NCBI GenBank assembly: GCA_964059195.1
Contig: CAXKWD010000013.1
Coordinates: 23,536,611 to 23,600,610, forward strand
DNA length: 64,000 bases
Direction: 5' to 3'
DNA from: Ectobius pallidus
Lineage: Eukaryota; Arthropoda; Insecta; Blattodea; Ectobiidae
A program made the translations under genes and the position numbers. The notes below the pieces were generated by a model that saw only the letters and a list, made by a program, of their open reading frames with translations, did no database searches and was not told the DNA's origin. Position 1 is the first letter of the stretch; every line of letters starts with the position of its first letter. This document shows, in pieces, positions 1-9,454 of this stretch.

Positions 1-110
1 ATGGATGGACGTGTAGCACCTTCCAGTCTTCAACTATAAGAACAGCAGTGGACAGCAAAGTAAGTTCTCGTCATAGTTTAGCAACAGCTTAAATATAGGA
101 TGATCTGGTA
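1..110. other. Unassigned left flank of the MITE
   Basis: Short AT-rich stretch before the first transposon. I see no gene, RNA or repeat. It ends in the TA dinucleotide (109-110) that acts as the left target site of the element starting at 111. Confidence 0.5.
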
Positions 111-699
111 CAGTGATACCTCGAGATACGAGTTTAATTCGTTCCGTAACCTTGCTCGTATGTCAATTTGCTCATATCTCAAAGCAATTTTCCCCATTGA
201 AATTAATTGAAATGCCATTAATCCGTTCCAGCCCCAAAAATGCTACCCCCAATTGTTTTTGTTATGTGTTTTTTAATAAGAAAAATGTATTTATAAATGA
301 CAAATATTGTATAATAACATAATAAAAGAGAATGTCAAGCAAAAAAAAATTGGTTTTATAAAGTGTACATACATATTTGTTACACTTTCTTCGGAGCCAT
401 GGTTATAAAAAGAAATGTGATAAAGTATGTAAATGCACAAAAAGCTCAAAGCCCTAGAAAAACTTAGCAAAGATGCTTCGACAGCGAGGTAAACAAGCAC
501 ACTGGGGGAATACGTGGGATAATGCACGAGACGCACGAGGCGCAGGCGCAGTAAACTGGTGGGCCATGTGCAGCGTCGCAGCTGGCCGTTCCTCGTATCT
601 CAAATGTCGCTCGTATTTCAAAACAAAACTTCGCTCGCTCGACAGCTCGTATCTCAAATAACTCGTATGTTAGGGCACTCGTATCTCGAGGTACCACTG
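111..699. mobile_element. Tigger/pogo-like non-autonomous DNA transposon (MITE)
   Basis: The left end reads CAGTGATACCTCGAGATACG and the right end is its inverted copy with one mismatch (GTGG for GTGA), giving terminal inverted repeats of about 22 bp. TA flanks both ends (109-110 and 700-701), as expected for the Tc1/mariner superfamily, and a CAGT..TACCTCG terminus is typical of Tigger/pogo elements. Subterminal DNA on both sides carries reiterated CTCGTATCTCAAA-like words. The centre (about 473-600) is more GC-rich than its surroundings. There is no transposase ORF: the short open frames across the element are not conserved-looking proteins. Mobilisation would need a transposase from elsewhere. 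Family assignment rests on terminus recognition from memory, so superfamily is more certain than family. Confidence 0.85.
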
Positions 700-701
700 T
701 A

Positions 702-881
702 TTGGTTTTCAGCTTTATTTCCTCTGTAGAAATATGACTAACTCATTTCCACAGAGTTTTAATTCCCCATCAGATCCAGTTTTTAAAAAATACAATGTAC
801 ATATCCAAAAGTTATCAATATACTGTGAATATTCACACAACTTGCATTCGCTTTGGTTCCTTGAGATTTAACTAATCGTTG
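702..881. other. Unassigned DNA between MITE and LTR element
   Basis: About 180 bp of AT-rich single-copy-looking sequence. It is continuous in the unoccupied site with the DNA after 11800. I see no coding or structural signal. Confidence 0.5.
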
Positions 882-885
882 CTCT
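882..885. repeat. Target-site duplication, left copy (CTCT)
   Basis: CTCT directly precedes the first LTR base (886) and the same four bases directly follow the last LTR base (11797-11800). A 4-bp duplication is usual for gypsy-type integrases. A 4-bp match can occur by chance, but both copies sit exactly at the independently defined LTR ends. Confidence 0.75.
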
Positions 886-1512
886 TGTTGTGACCCCGAG
901 CGGTTATGGATCGTTATAGATTGGTTTTATTTAAAGATGACTAACTGATCTTTTATAGCACTGCATATGTATTAGGTATGAGAAAATAAAGTCTTCCTGA
1001 ACAATCTAACTAATATTTGACTTCACTCGCATTGTAAGTTTTCTCGACGCACTTCCACTTACCTTGTCATAGCTGTAAAAAAAATAATGATTAGCAATAT
1101 GACCCTTTAAATAATAAAATTATTATTTTTAATTATTTGTGGTTTATTAAAAAAACAAAAATTACAAATGCGACTTTATTCCTTTTAAACTAATTAACTT
1201 TGTTTTTAATCTTAAAAATTACCTAATTCTTTTAATTAAACTTTCAAATAAAAGTTATTTGAAATAATTAATAAATGAAATGATATTTTAACAAACAAAT
1301 TTTGTTTACTTTATAACAATTAATATTTAACTAACAAAATGCTAAAAAATCCGATATTTCTTAATTACATAATATTTTGTATAACAATTTAATTACTGAT
1401 AAACTTTATCCTGGTTTTAACTTATTAAATTACAACAATAACCAATGTTTGCAAAAATGTTTAACTTCAAAATATTTTAATCTTTCGCTTTCCCGCGAAA
1501 TACTATGTTCTT

Positions 1513-1543
1513 CATATAAATTTCAACTCATGAAATTTATATG
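1513..1543. repeat. LTR hairpin 1: 12-bp stem, 7-nt loop
   Basis: CATATAAATTTC (1513-1524) and its perfect reverse complement (1532-1543) enclose the loop AACTCAT. The same hairpin lies at 10082-10112 in the other LTR. Confidence 0.85.
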
Positions 1544-1786
1544 GTAAAATAAACTTTTCTACTCTGTTTACAAGTTTTGAAAATTATAAAATATATTCTT
1601 TTGCATATAAAAAGTACAAATTACGTTTATTCCTCTATAACGTATTAAAACTCGTCAGTACACGCTTGTAATTTATTTGTAAATTTATTGTAATTTATTT
1701 ACCTTAAATTTACCTTCATTTTCTTTAAAATGGGAATCGTATTTTTGTACCTAAACCATTCGCTAAAGTAGCGAAAATCCTATCTT

Positions 1787-1817
1787 CGTATAAATTTTAA
1801 CACATAAAATTTATACG
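1787..1817. repeat. LTR hairpin 2: 12-bp stem, 7-nt loop
   Basis: CGTATAAATTTT (1787-1798) pairs perfectly with 1806-1817 around the loop AACACAT. Stem and loop resemble hairpin 1, 274 bp upstream, so the two look like copies of one module. Partner copy at 10356-10386. Confidence 0.85.
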
Positions 1818-1991
1818 GAAAATTAAATGGTAAAATTATTAACTGTTGTGCCTTAATTTCTTTAAAATGAAATTCGCAATGTGTTCAAAATAAACTAATT
1901 ATTCTAAACAATTTCTGTATCAATTTTGTCATTTCTTGCTGTTTTCAATGAAATAGTATTTATTACACAAAATAAAATGTGTTAATGTTTG

Positions 1992-2276
1992 AACTAAATT
2001 TCTTAGTTTCGCAACACTATTTCTTTCGTGACGGCAATGTTTATTCGCCATTATAATTTACAGTCTGAGTGTAAATTATCTTCGCTATACTAACGGAAAA
2101 AAACTAGCATTTACATGCTTGATTAAAAAGCTAAACTTCTTACTTCCACAATACTATTTCATTCAATAACAGCAATGTCTTATTCGTATTTATAATTTAC
2201 AGTCTGGGTGTAAATTATCTTCGTATTACTAACGGGAAAAAACTAGCATTGGCATGCTTGACAAAAGGCTAAACTT
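1992..2276. repeat. Two tandem modules of about 137 bp inside the LTR
   Basis: 1992-2129 and 2130-2276 are diverged direct copies, each holding an ACTATTTC word (2016 and 2153), a hairpin and a CTAGCATT..CATGCTTGA segment. Each carries a hairpin with stem ATAATTTACA/TGTAAATTAT and a 7-nt loop (2053-2079 loop GTCTGAG; 2192-2218 loop GTCTGGG). They recur in the other LTR at +8569. Confidence 0.8.
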
Positions 2277-2341
2277 CAATCCCTTTTTATGGAACATGGA
2301 TGGGTTACTTAACCCGTTTTACTACAAAATACCTTCATGAT

Positions 2342-2360
2342 GAGGGTGAAGCCTACCCTC
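2342..2360. repeat. LTR hairpin: GAGGGT stem, 7-nt loop
   Basis: GAGGGT (2342-2347) and ACCCTC (2355-2360) enclose GAAGCCT. It is short, but has the same 7-nt loop length as the larger LTR hairpins. Confidence 0.6.
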
Positions 2361-2691
2361 GGGATGATCATATTTTCATATGTTAATTGAAAATCATGTA
2401 GAAAATATGAACATAGCTTCAAATATATGTCTTGACTATTTGAATGTTTGAAAAGCGGTTAATCTTTAATTAACGTAAATATAGTGTTGAACTATATTTT
2501 TAGAGGCTGAAAGTGACTTTGACCTTAGCATTCGCTACCTCTTAGCGAGTTTATCTATCCATCGCATAGTTTACAACATATGCGGATTTCGTAGGAAATA
2601 AGGGAACTTTTATTCACAATATAGGTTTTAGTGAAAATGTCATAGCATATGACTTTTACGTTCGCTGTTTCTTAGCGAGTTTAACTGACGT

Positions 2692-2724
2692 CGCAAAAAT
2701 CTACTACATATCCGGATTTTTGCG
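2692..2724. repeat. LTR hairpin: 10-bp stem, 13-nt loop
   Basis: CGCAAAAATC (2692-2701) and GATTTTTGCG (2715-2724) are perfect complements. The preceding TTCGCT..AGCGAG words near 2530 and 2661 are also small dyads repeated about 130 bp apart. Confidence 0.75.
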
Positions 2725-3227
2725 GAACACTTAATTGAAATTACTAATTTCAGTACTTACAGATTTTTAGATGTTCGTCGAACAAATCCACGTCTGACGC
2801 CATCTTGACTCGAAGGACCACACAAAAACACTGAATGAATGATAATGTCCTTCTCACACTCCGTCTTCCCTTAGTATCTGCGATCGCGAATATTATTCTG
2901 CTCGCTAATTATAAATTTCTCCAATCAAACATCACAGCTAAATTAAAAACACGCGAATTAAATTCTACCTTTGTCAGCTGGTGAAATACAGGTTGCCTAA
3001 TTGCTAGCCTTGAGGGGCTAAGAAAATGCAGAATTGCATTTCCCACGGGCAGTGCAGTGGAATTGCACTGAATAGCTGATACTGCAGTTTCCACGAGATA
3101 AAGTTTCTCTCTTCCTGTGGTCATATGTAAAATTCTAACTCCTTCATAACTTCAATAAGTACAATGTTAAATTAAATATTTTTATATATTTTAATTTCTT
3201 AAAGCCTCCATTTCCCGGGACCCAACA

Positions 3228-3241
3228 CCAGTCCTTTCTCC
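3228..3241 (-). other. Polypurine-tract-like sequence
   Basis: Read on the minus strand this is GGAGAAAGGACTGG, lying immediately upstream of the minus-strand 3' LTR (TGTTGGG...). This is the expected site of plus-strand DNA priming. It is interrupted by CT near its end, so the exact priming limits are uncertain. Confidence 0.6.
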
Positions 3242-3310
3242 GTTTAAAAGATGATACTAATTTCATTATTAGTACATGCTTTTAGTTCTGACAGTATTCC
3301 AGGGGTGCTG

Positions 3311-3566
3311 TCTACGGCTGCCTACCACAGACTTAACTCCATGCCAGGGTAGCCGTAAGTTTTCATTTTTATTATATTCTGGTGTTTTATTAGGGGTTTA
3401 TCCCTGTGCTTCGTCGTTCAGGAGCTCAGCGTACAGCTGCCTACCACGGACGTCTCCATGTCAGGGTAGCTGCGCATTCTCCTTTCTGATATTGCTGAAT
3501 ACAACAGGGTACTCTGCGTACGGCTGCCTAACACGGACGTCTCCATGTCAGGGTAGCTGCGCATTT
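3311..3566. repeat. Three dispersed copies of a ~48-bp GC-richer module
   Basis: Copies near 3311-3357, 3430-3477 and 3515-3565 share GGCTGCCTA.CAC.GAC and CCATG.CAGGGTAGC. Copies 2 and 3 are nearly identical and both continue into TGCGCATT. Each contains a loose dyad (GCAGCTACC against GGTAGGCAGC). They lie just inside the LTR on the polypurine side. An open frame of 107 codons runs through them on the plus strand, antisense to the element, and matches no family I know. Confidence 0.75.
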
Positions 3567-3754
3567 TCCCTTGCCAAGGGTCTAGCCTTGTGCTTTTAAT
3601 GGTTTCTCTTTCAGGAATAAGCAGATCTTTCTATAAAGGTGGCGGATTGGTGTTGAACCCAGAGAAGTTTCGATAAAATAAAATATCTTATTTATCAAAC
3701 TTAAAACGTATAAACTAAAATCTTCGTAAATCTATATCCCAAAAAAAAAAACTT

Positions 3755-3870
3755 GGCCTACCACCCGACCGCTGCGTCATCTGTCATAGGCAGACGGCAA
3801 GATTGGGAGCATGTGGTCAGCATGTCGACACCCACGGCCGTAAATGGTGGTTTCCGTGATTGGCAACAAT
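3755..3870. other. GC-rich island in the retrotransposon interior, unassigned
   Basis: A conspicuously GC-rich patch in AT-rich surroundings, starting about CCACCCGACCGCTGCGTC and ending near GGTTTCCGTGATTGGC. It could be a small SINE-like insertion or a remnant of the element's own sequence. I see no poly-A tail or target duplication to settle this. Confidence 0.35.
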
Positions 3871-4030
3871 CTATAAAATGTATTTTAATACAAAACAAAA
3901 CTATTAAAATTTACTGTTACTAATAAATTAATACTTTAAAATAAGCAAAATGTTAAATCAATACTTTAAAAGATTATATATATTCATATAAACCTATCTT
4001 GTTAGCATGTTCCCATATTTCCTTTACAAT
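3871..4030. other. AT-rich interior of the retrotransposon, nothing recognised
   Basis: AT-rich DNA with frequent stops in all frames. No motif recognised. Confidence 0.5.
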
Positions 4031-4212
4031 CTACTTTTTTATTTTAACATTTTCTTGTTGTCTTTTGTCTAAGTGTATTGCTATTTCTATCTGTAGAGGA
4101 AGTTCAGCAGTCGGTTCCTCTTGTAAAGTTTGAGTTCTGCTCTCTCTCAACATTCTTCTTGTTAATGGAATCGTTCTCTTGATTAGACACGACCAACTCT
4201 TATGGACAACCT
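4031..4212 (-). pseudogene. Unidentified coding-like remnant of the LTR element
   Basis: On the minus strand about 59 codons are open between a stop near 4213 and a TAG at 4031-4033. The translation is rich in basic and glutamine/glutamate residues, for example IPLTRRMLRE. It lies where the C-terminus of pol or an env-like ORF would be expected, but I recognise no domain. Chance openness is possible, as the surroundings are closed in this frame. Confidence 0.3.
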
Positions 4213-4213
4213 A

Positions 4214-5743
4214 TTTAACACAAATAATTTCCAATGTTACACAAACGATAATAAAATAATCCTATCTTAAATCTCTCTTTGTTTAAAATCGTCTCTATAA
4301 ACTTCCAACTACGTTTAATTAAACTTTATTTGTTCTTTACTTGTGTATTTACTAAAATTTTTTTTTTCAATGTAAACAAATAATAATGTACTATCTTACT
4401 GAAAAATTTTTTTAACCTCCTCTAAATGTAAAATACAATGTAAAATTCATGTTACAGTTAATGACGGTTGACATTGGCTAATAACAAGCCTGTATTATGT
4501 ACTCTATTTTATACTCATGAATTTTCCTTGTGGTGGTCTAGCCTACACCACTCCAGTGCACGTCGTGACCCAATGACTCTTCTGTCACATGTAGAACCCA
4601 TCGAAATTGGTTCTCTGGTCTGGTGCTAAACAATAAAGTTGCGAGACTGAAAAACAATTAAATCGGAGGGGAAAATGTATAGGAATCACCACTACACCTT
4701 CTTACAAAAAAGATGCATAGTACGACGTATTAGTAATTACGTCAAGGTGTATGTCTTCTGACTTTACGGTAATTCATCCTCTTGAAAACGAATCACGTTA
4801 CGGCAAAGGTTTTACTTAATAAAGTTCAAAGTATCGATCCTAGGACTTCAATGGTAATTCAATGAATAAGCGAGTCTTATTTTCTTTTGCTAGGGCTTGT
4901 ACTACGCGATAAAATAGTACAAAATCACAATGTTTTATAAAAAAAACACAATTTTTTCAAGCAAAAACAAAACAATCTCAGTTAATATTTATTAACAAAT
5001 GTGAAAGTACTAAATAAATACTTAACTTGGTGTTCCACAACAGTAATGTCTACAATTTAATACTGTATCATTTGATATTCAAATTCTTTCAATTCATCTG
5101 TTGTCAATTTCGTACAGTAAACATTTGCTACGTCACTTAGTATGGTTGTAGCGTTCGAAAACTTCGCCATTCAAATTAAACTACTCTTTTGTGAAAATTT
5201 TTCTAAAATTCTATTTACAAAAAAAAACTAATTCTTGTAAACCTTTACGACTTCGGTTAACTCTGTCTTCCATTCGTTATATAAACAAATGTTAAAACTC
5301 TAACACATGAATTAATTAATTAATTCTAAACTTTATTTATTGTTCTTATTTATTTATCAACAAACTTCATTTAAGCTGATTTCATCAAATCCAACAAAAC
5401 CATGTTAAAAAAGTATCTCTTTTCTTAACTCAATATAAATAATTCAATATTTATATCATTTGTCTTTTTCTCGTATTCTATTTACTTCATTTTCAGCACG
5501 CTTACTGAAAATTTTAGGCTTCGTGGTGATACGAGGAAAATAGTTTCGGGAAGGGTAATTAAGTTTATTGATTAAATTTTTGAAATTTATCAATACTTTT
5601 AAAACACTTTTTAAACATCCTCTCACACCCTTATGCTAAAATAACTACCGAACACTTGTCTCAAAAAATCTTTCTCTTTAAAAAATTTTCAACCATTTAT
5701 TTAATTTAAAATCATTCTAAATTAAAAATCAGCAAGCAAAAAT
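4214..5743. other. AT-rich interior of the retrotransposon, no recognisable coding
   Basis: I scanned parts of the minus strand for gypsy pol signatures (the Y-x-DD box, integrase HHCC and DDE) and saw none. A GC-richer patch near 4530-4640 gives short open stretches that end in stops. The region is either severely decayed or was never pol. Confidence 0.45.
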
Positions 5744-5890
5744 ATGTCTGCTATTAATATTTGCCCTGCAACATATAACCGTCCATTATGTTCTTTCGTA
5801 CTTCCGTCTTTGCGTTTTATCGTCTGTCCCGTGTTCGAATTCAATTGTCAACCTTGCACAACTAATCTCAATAGTATTTTGTTTATGATA

Positions 5891-6050
5891 ACTCTAGTAT
5901 CATGGTCTCATTCCCCATTAACTTCATTCTCTATGATAATTGTAATATCATGGTCTCATTTCCCATTAACTTCATTCTCTATGATAATTGTAATATCATG
6001 GTCTCATTTAGAATCAACTTCATGGTCTCATATTTCATTAACCTCATGGT
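5891..6050. repeat. 48-bp tandem repeat (about 2 full copies plus degenerate tail)
   Basis: CATGGTCTCA recurs at 5901, 5949 and 5997, exactly 48 bp apart, with a TTAACTTCATTCTCTATGATAAT core in the first two units. After 5997 shorter degenerate copies of ATGGTCTCAT follow to about 6050. 48 bp is 16 codons, so the plus strand stays open (117 codons from 5744). The minus strand, which is the element's sense strand, has a stop in each unit. Confidence 0.85.
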
Positions 6051-6141
6051 CTATGGTAACATTTCAGTTTTATTTATTTCTTACTCGAAGGAGCTAAGTC
6101 CGCTTTACGCCATCCCTCTTGACTAGCCTGAGGGGATCTCG

Positions 6142-6260
6142 AAGGTCTTAAGGTCCTAAAGTTCTAAGGTCCTAAGGTCTTAAGGTTCTAAGGCCTTAAG
6201 GTTCTAAGGTCTTAAGGTTCTAAGGTCTTAAGGTTCTAAGGTCTTAAGGTTCTAAGGTCT
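6142..6260. repeat. 8-bp/16-bp microsatellite-like array
   Basis: Alternating octamers AAGGTTCT and AAGGTCTT, with a few variants (AAGGTCCT, AAGGCCTT) at the left end. About 15 octamers. The right half is the most regular, consistent with recent slippage of the 16-bp dimer. Confidence 0.9.
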
Positions 6261-7998
6261 ACTATCATCGGAGTCTGCGCTAGGATACGGGTAGTCTCTG
6301 CCTGACTTGTTTCAAGTCCTTCTAGCGACTTATTTATCCGGATATTCTCTTGCTGGATATCTCTACCTATAGGTTAATTTCATCAGTTTAAGTTTTATTG
6401 CTCCATCATCTGACAAAGATTTCTCTACTATTTCTTAAGATTTACTTGAATGACACCTCTCGTGCTGTGTTGTGTTAAGGCACATAGCCATCTATTCTGA
6501 TTGCACAAAGCCTCACGATTTATTATCCTTTTTTAATTGTTTATCGCCTTCAAATTAAACTCCCGTTAATTTGTTTACGTTCACGTCATTGCAACACATC
6601 AACATCATTACAGAATTGTACTGTAATAATAAAAACCCTTTTAACTTCTGTTTATGTAAACAAATTATCTGTCCTGAAATTATCTAATTCTGAATAATTC
6701 ATAAATGCCTTCGATTAAATTTACAACAAATTTCCAATTTACTTGATAAAATGCTAGTAATCGCAAATAATATTCATCTCTTGACATTTACTAAATGTCC
6801 TAGCAATAACTTCCAATATTTAATCATAATAATAATATTAATTATTTCGATTTAAAATCTCAAAATATAAACATTGACATCGATATACCGTCACATAAGT
6901 GGTTTACAAAAATCACTTGATTTCGCAATAACCTAAAAAAATTAATTTTTATTGTTGGTTATGTATTTCTTCTATCGAATGTAACCTTTACTCAATACAC
7001 TGTATTTGTAATCTTGTTTATATATTTTGATTAAAATATTTAAATATGAATAATCTTCAAATAAATTCCTTCATTGTAAACTGTTTAAATCAATTAATAT
7101 TTAAAAATTTCAAAAAAAAACTTTAAATATTCTTAATGATTTTCTCGTATAAAATAACTCTCACTAAATCATTTCACTGTCGCATAATTACTAAAGCGTA
7201 TAAATCTACAAAAAATGAAACACTTTAATGTTGCAATTATTTCCAAAATAATCTTCACACGGAAATAACGTAATCTAATATTTTCAAAAAATATTTTCTT
7301 CACTTTTCACACAAAAAAAGTTTTTAACACAACAGCACTTATACACTTGAACAATTTTAAGTATGTACTGAACATAAATAAAAATATTTGTCACTGCAAA
7401 AAATCCTGTTTCGAATTATTAATTTTATAAATTCGAATTTCTCCATTTCAACGAACATTTGTCTAATGCTCACAGAATTTATCTAATGCACACAGCATCT
7501 CTTCGCGAGGGAAGTTACAACTACTTCTCTGTTTGCGGTTTCACTATTTCTGTCTTTTTGTCAGGTTCACTATTCTACACAACCGTTTACATTTTAAATG
7601 TATTTCTCTGTTTCACGAGCCACCTAAATGCTATTTGTACCGGTACGTATTTCATTCGGCTCTACCACGGTGTGTCTTCCATAGGCGGTGTGTCTTATGC
7701 TGGTTTACGTCATTGTTTCTGAACAGTATACTCGCACACAAAAACATCAGCATTTTCAGACGCAGAGATAATTACGTATGTTTGATTAGAATTAACGTTA
7801 GGTACTTCCGCTAGATCACAACTACTACTTGATAACATATCGCATAATTCCTCCCTCGGGGGGTAGCGAGCGGGTAAATTTGGATCTGTACCATTTCGTA
7901 GTGTGCTAGTTGCTATATCCACGGAAATCTTCTCAATACATTACGCAATTCTCTCTAGATATCCACGTTTATGGTCTTGACAAGGAAAAACTAGGCCT
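6261..7998. other. AT-rich interior of the retrotransposon, mostly unassigned
   Basis: 6261-6520 is less AT-rich and gives broken minus-strand frames. 6521-7440 is very AT-rich with stops everywhere. At 7710-7922 the minus strand has a 70-codon frame containing LPARYPPREELCDML; its position after the protease-like segment would suit pol, but I recognise no domain. The plus frames at 7459-7814 are antisense and unconvincing. Confidence 0.4.
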
Positions 7999-8028
7999 AA
8001 AGTCCATCTTGTCGAATGTGTAAATACT

Positions 8029-8173
8029 CATGGTGGCATTTCTCACCGTTCTCGAATACTACGGGCATCTTCACTGACCCCAGTATTTTCACTAAAATAC
8101 CATAAACATATGGCGGTTTCCCTTCGCCATTTCCAAATACTATGGGCATCTCTACTGTCCCCAGTATTTCTAA
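8029..8173 (-). pseudogene. Protease-like remnant, internally duplicated (81-bp direct repeat)
   Basis: The minus strand carries two diverged copies of one segment, 81 bp (27 codons) apart and in the same phase: ILGTVEMPIVFGNGE (about 8124-8168) and ILGSVKMPVVFENGE (about 8045-8089). The pattern LG-x-V-x-x-P-V-x-F resembles the strand after the flap in gypsy-type aspartic proteases, and the position just after gag fits. The catalytic DSG/DTG triad was not found, so the assignment is tentative. The duplication is clear on the nucleotide level. Confidence 0.4.
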
Positions 8174-8559
8174 ATTATGACCTGTGACCTCATATTTTAA
8201 CGCTTAATTTATTTAGACTATAGTAGAACCTTTATTTACTTCAAACTGAACTATGTTAACTTTACTATGTTAACCATTTTATGTTTACCATTTGTGTTTA
8301 CCAAGACCATGGTTTCGCAACTGTAAGGATCTAGTCTTGTCTCGACATTGGAGCGCTTTCCTCTGCCTCCCTTAAGTCTCTTTGCCTCTTCCTACAGTGC
8401 CTAACTGATTAAATTAAAAGTAATACAGTTCTTCAGTGTTTTAAATAAACGCATTATTTACAATCACTGGTTCGCAAAGAAATACTAAATTTCTTATTTC
8501 ACTTTACTGAGTTGAACTTGCTATAGTTCTTCAGTGTCTGTCTGTCTGCTCTAGCGGGA

Positions 8560-9420
8560 CATATGGCAAAGGGCCACATGAATAACATGACTTGTCTGGT
8601 CTGCTAGCAGCAAAATTGTCCTACTCTGACGGGATTTCTGTTTTAAGCTGTCAGTACTCACTGCTTCCTGCATACTGTTTAGTATACGTTAAAAAAAACT
8701 TGTTTTCCTACTTCATCCCTTGAACCCTGCCACATAGGCTGCGAGAAGTTTACGTTCGCTTCCTTCAGCGATAATTCTTTTCTCGTCTGCATTGTCACTA
8801 TGTTTTAAAATGTTCAAAACAAACTTTCATACGGTCAGCAAAAACTTCAGGAAATTAATTTACTTTCTGTAATGCTATCTGTACCTGTGCGCAATAATTT
8901 TTATCTAAAAGCTTTTCTGTAAATCTTTCCTCGAAAGCTGCCTAACTACATGCTATGTAGTCGTATCTTCAGTAAAAACTGGCTTCCAAAAATAATCAGC
9001 TGCCGGACCGATTGATTTTAATTTCAATATATGCTTCTTATTGAATAAATGAGTAAATGAATAAGCCTTATTTGTCCCATGAAAGGCTACGGCCTCCTAA
9101 TTAGGGTGAGCTCGAATAAGTATCACATATGGAGGGCTAGTCCATATGATCTTCAACCTTCTAAGGTTGACTTGAAGTCTGTCTTGCGATTGTCTTTACA
9201 TCCATCTAAATTTCCAGTCGCTACAGATGCGTCAATGTTATTGAAAAATTCTTTCACTGTTTAACTCCTGGGCCTACTGTTCCTGACAATTCCTTTAAAC
9301 TACTGGCCACTGATAAATCTTTAAATTTGAATAACTTTTAACTTCTAACAGCGTCTTTAACTGTTCATTCCGAACGCGGAGTTCTGCTATCTGAGCACGT
9401 AATTGTTCTGATGATGGCAT
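8560..9420 (-). pseudogene. gag: gag remnant of the gypsy-like LTR element
   Basis: The minus-strand ATG at 9418-9420 lies 34 bp inside the 5' LTR boundary and opens a frame starting MPSSEQLRAQIAELRVRN, a short coiled-coil-like N-terminus. It stops after 41 codons at TAA (9295-9297). Further capsid-like pieces follow in shifting frames: VKEFF (9243-9257), GPAADYF (8989-9009, a frequent motif in gypsy Gag), FEERFTEKLL (about 8906-8935), a SERKLLAAY piece (about 8733-8780) and MQEAVST (8650-8673). A half zinc knuckle, CYSCG, is at 8573-8587; the His and last Cys are out of frame or missing. There are several in-frame stops and at least two frameshifts, so no capsid protein can be made. Order and spacing match a gypsy Gag of about 280 residues. 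Confidence 0.8.
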
Positions 9421-9435
9421 GTAAAATATTTCTAA

Positions 9436-9453
9436 ATCCCACTTCTGACACCA
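9436..9453 (-). other. Primer-binding-site-like motif
   Basis: On the minus strand, TGGTGTCAGAAGTGGGAT begins two bases after the 5' LTR end (CAACA, then T). TGG at the LTR edge is the usual complement of a tRNA 3' CCA. I did not identify the tRNA. This site fixes the orientation of the element. Confidence 0.7.
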
Positions 9454-9454
9454 A

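Larger units (their letters stand above)
886..3227 (-). repeat. LTR, left copy (3' LTR of the minus-strand element)
   Basis: Begins TGTTG and ends CAACA, so it has 5-bp inverted termini. All stretches I compared with 9455-11796 were identical, including a 71-codon minus ORF at 2909-3124 that recurs unchanged at 11478-11693; that ORF has no recognisable family and is probably chance. The LTR is long (2.3 kb) and rich in short perfect hairpins (listed separately). On the minus strand it starts TGTTGGGTCCCGGGAAATGG. Promoter and polyadenylation sites should lie within it, but I did not pinpoint them. Confidence 0.95.

Noticed and set aside
473..697. Three overlapping short ORFs inside the MITE
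   Set aside because: They overlap on both strands in a GC-richer core, run into the inverted repeats, and show no transposase feature.
2909..3124. 71-codon minus ORF in both LTRs (also 11478-11693) as a gene
   Set aside because: It is duplicated only because the LTR is. No family is recognised, and short frames of this size are expected by chance.
5744..6126. Plus-strand ORFs of 117 and 74 codons over the 48-bp repeat
   Set aside because: They are antisense to the element and open because 48 is a multiple of three. The same repeat carries stops on the sense strand.
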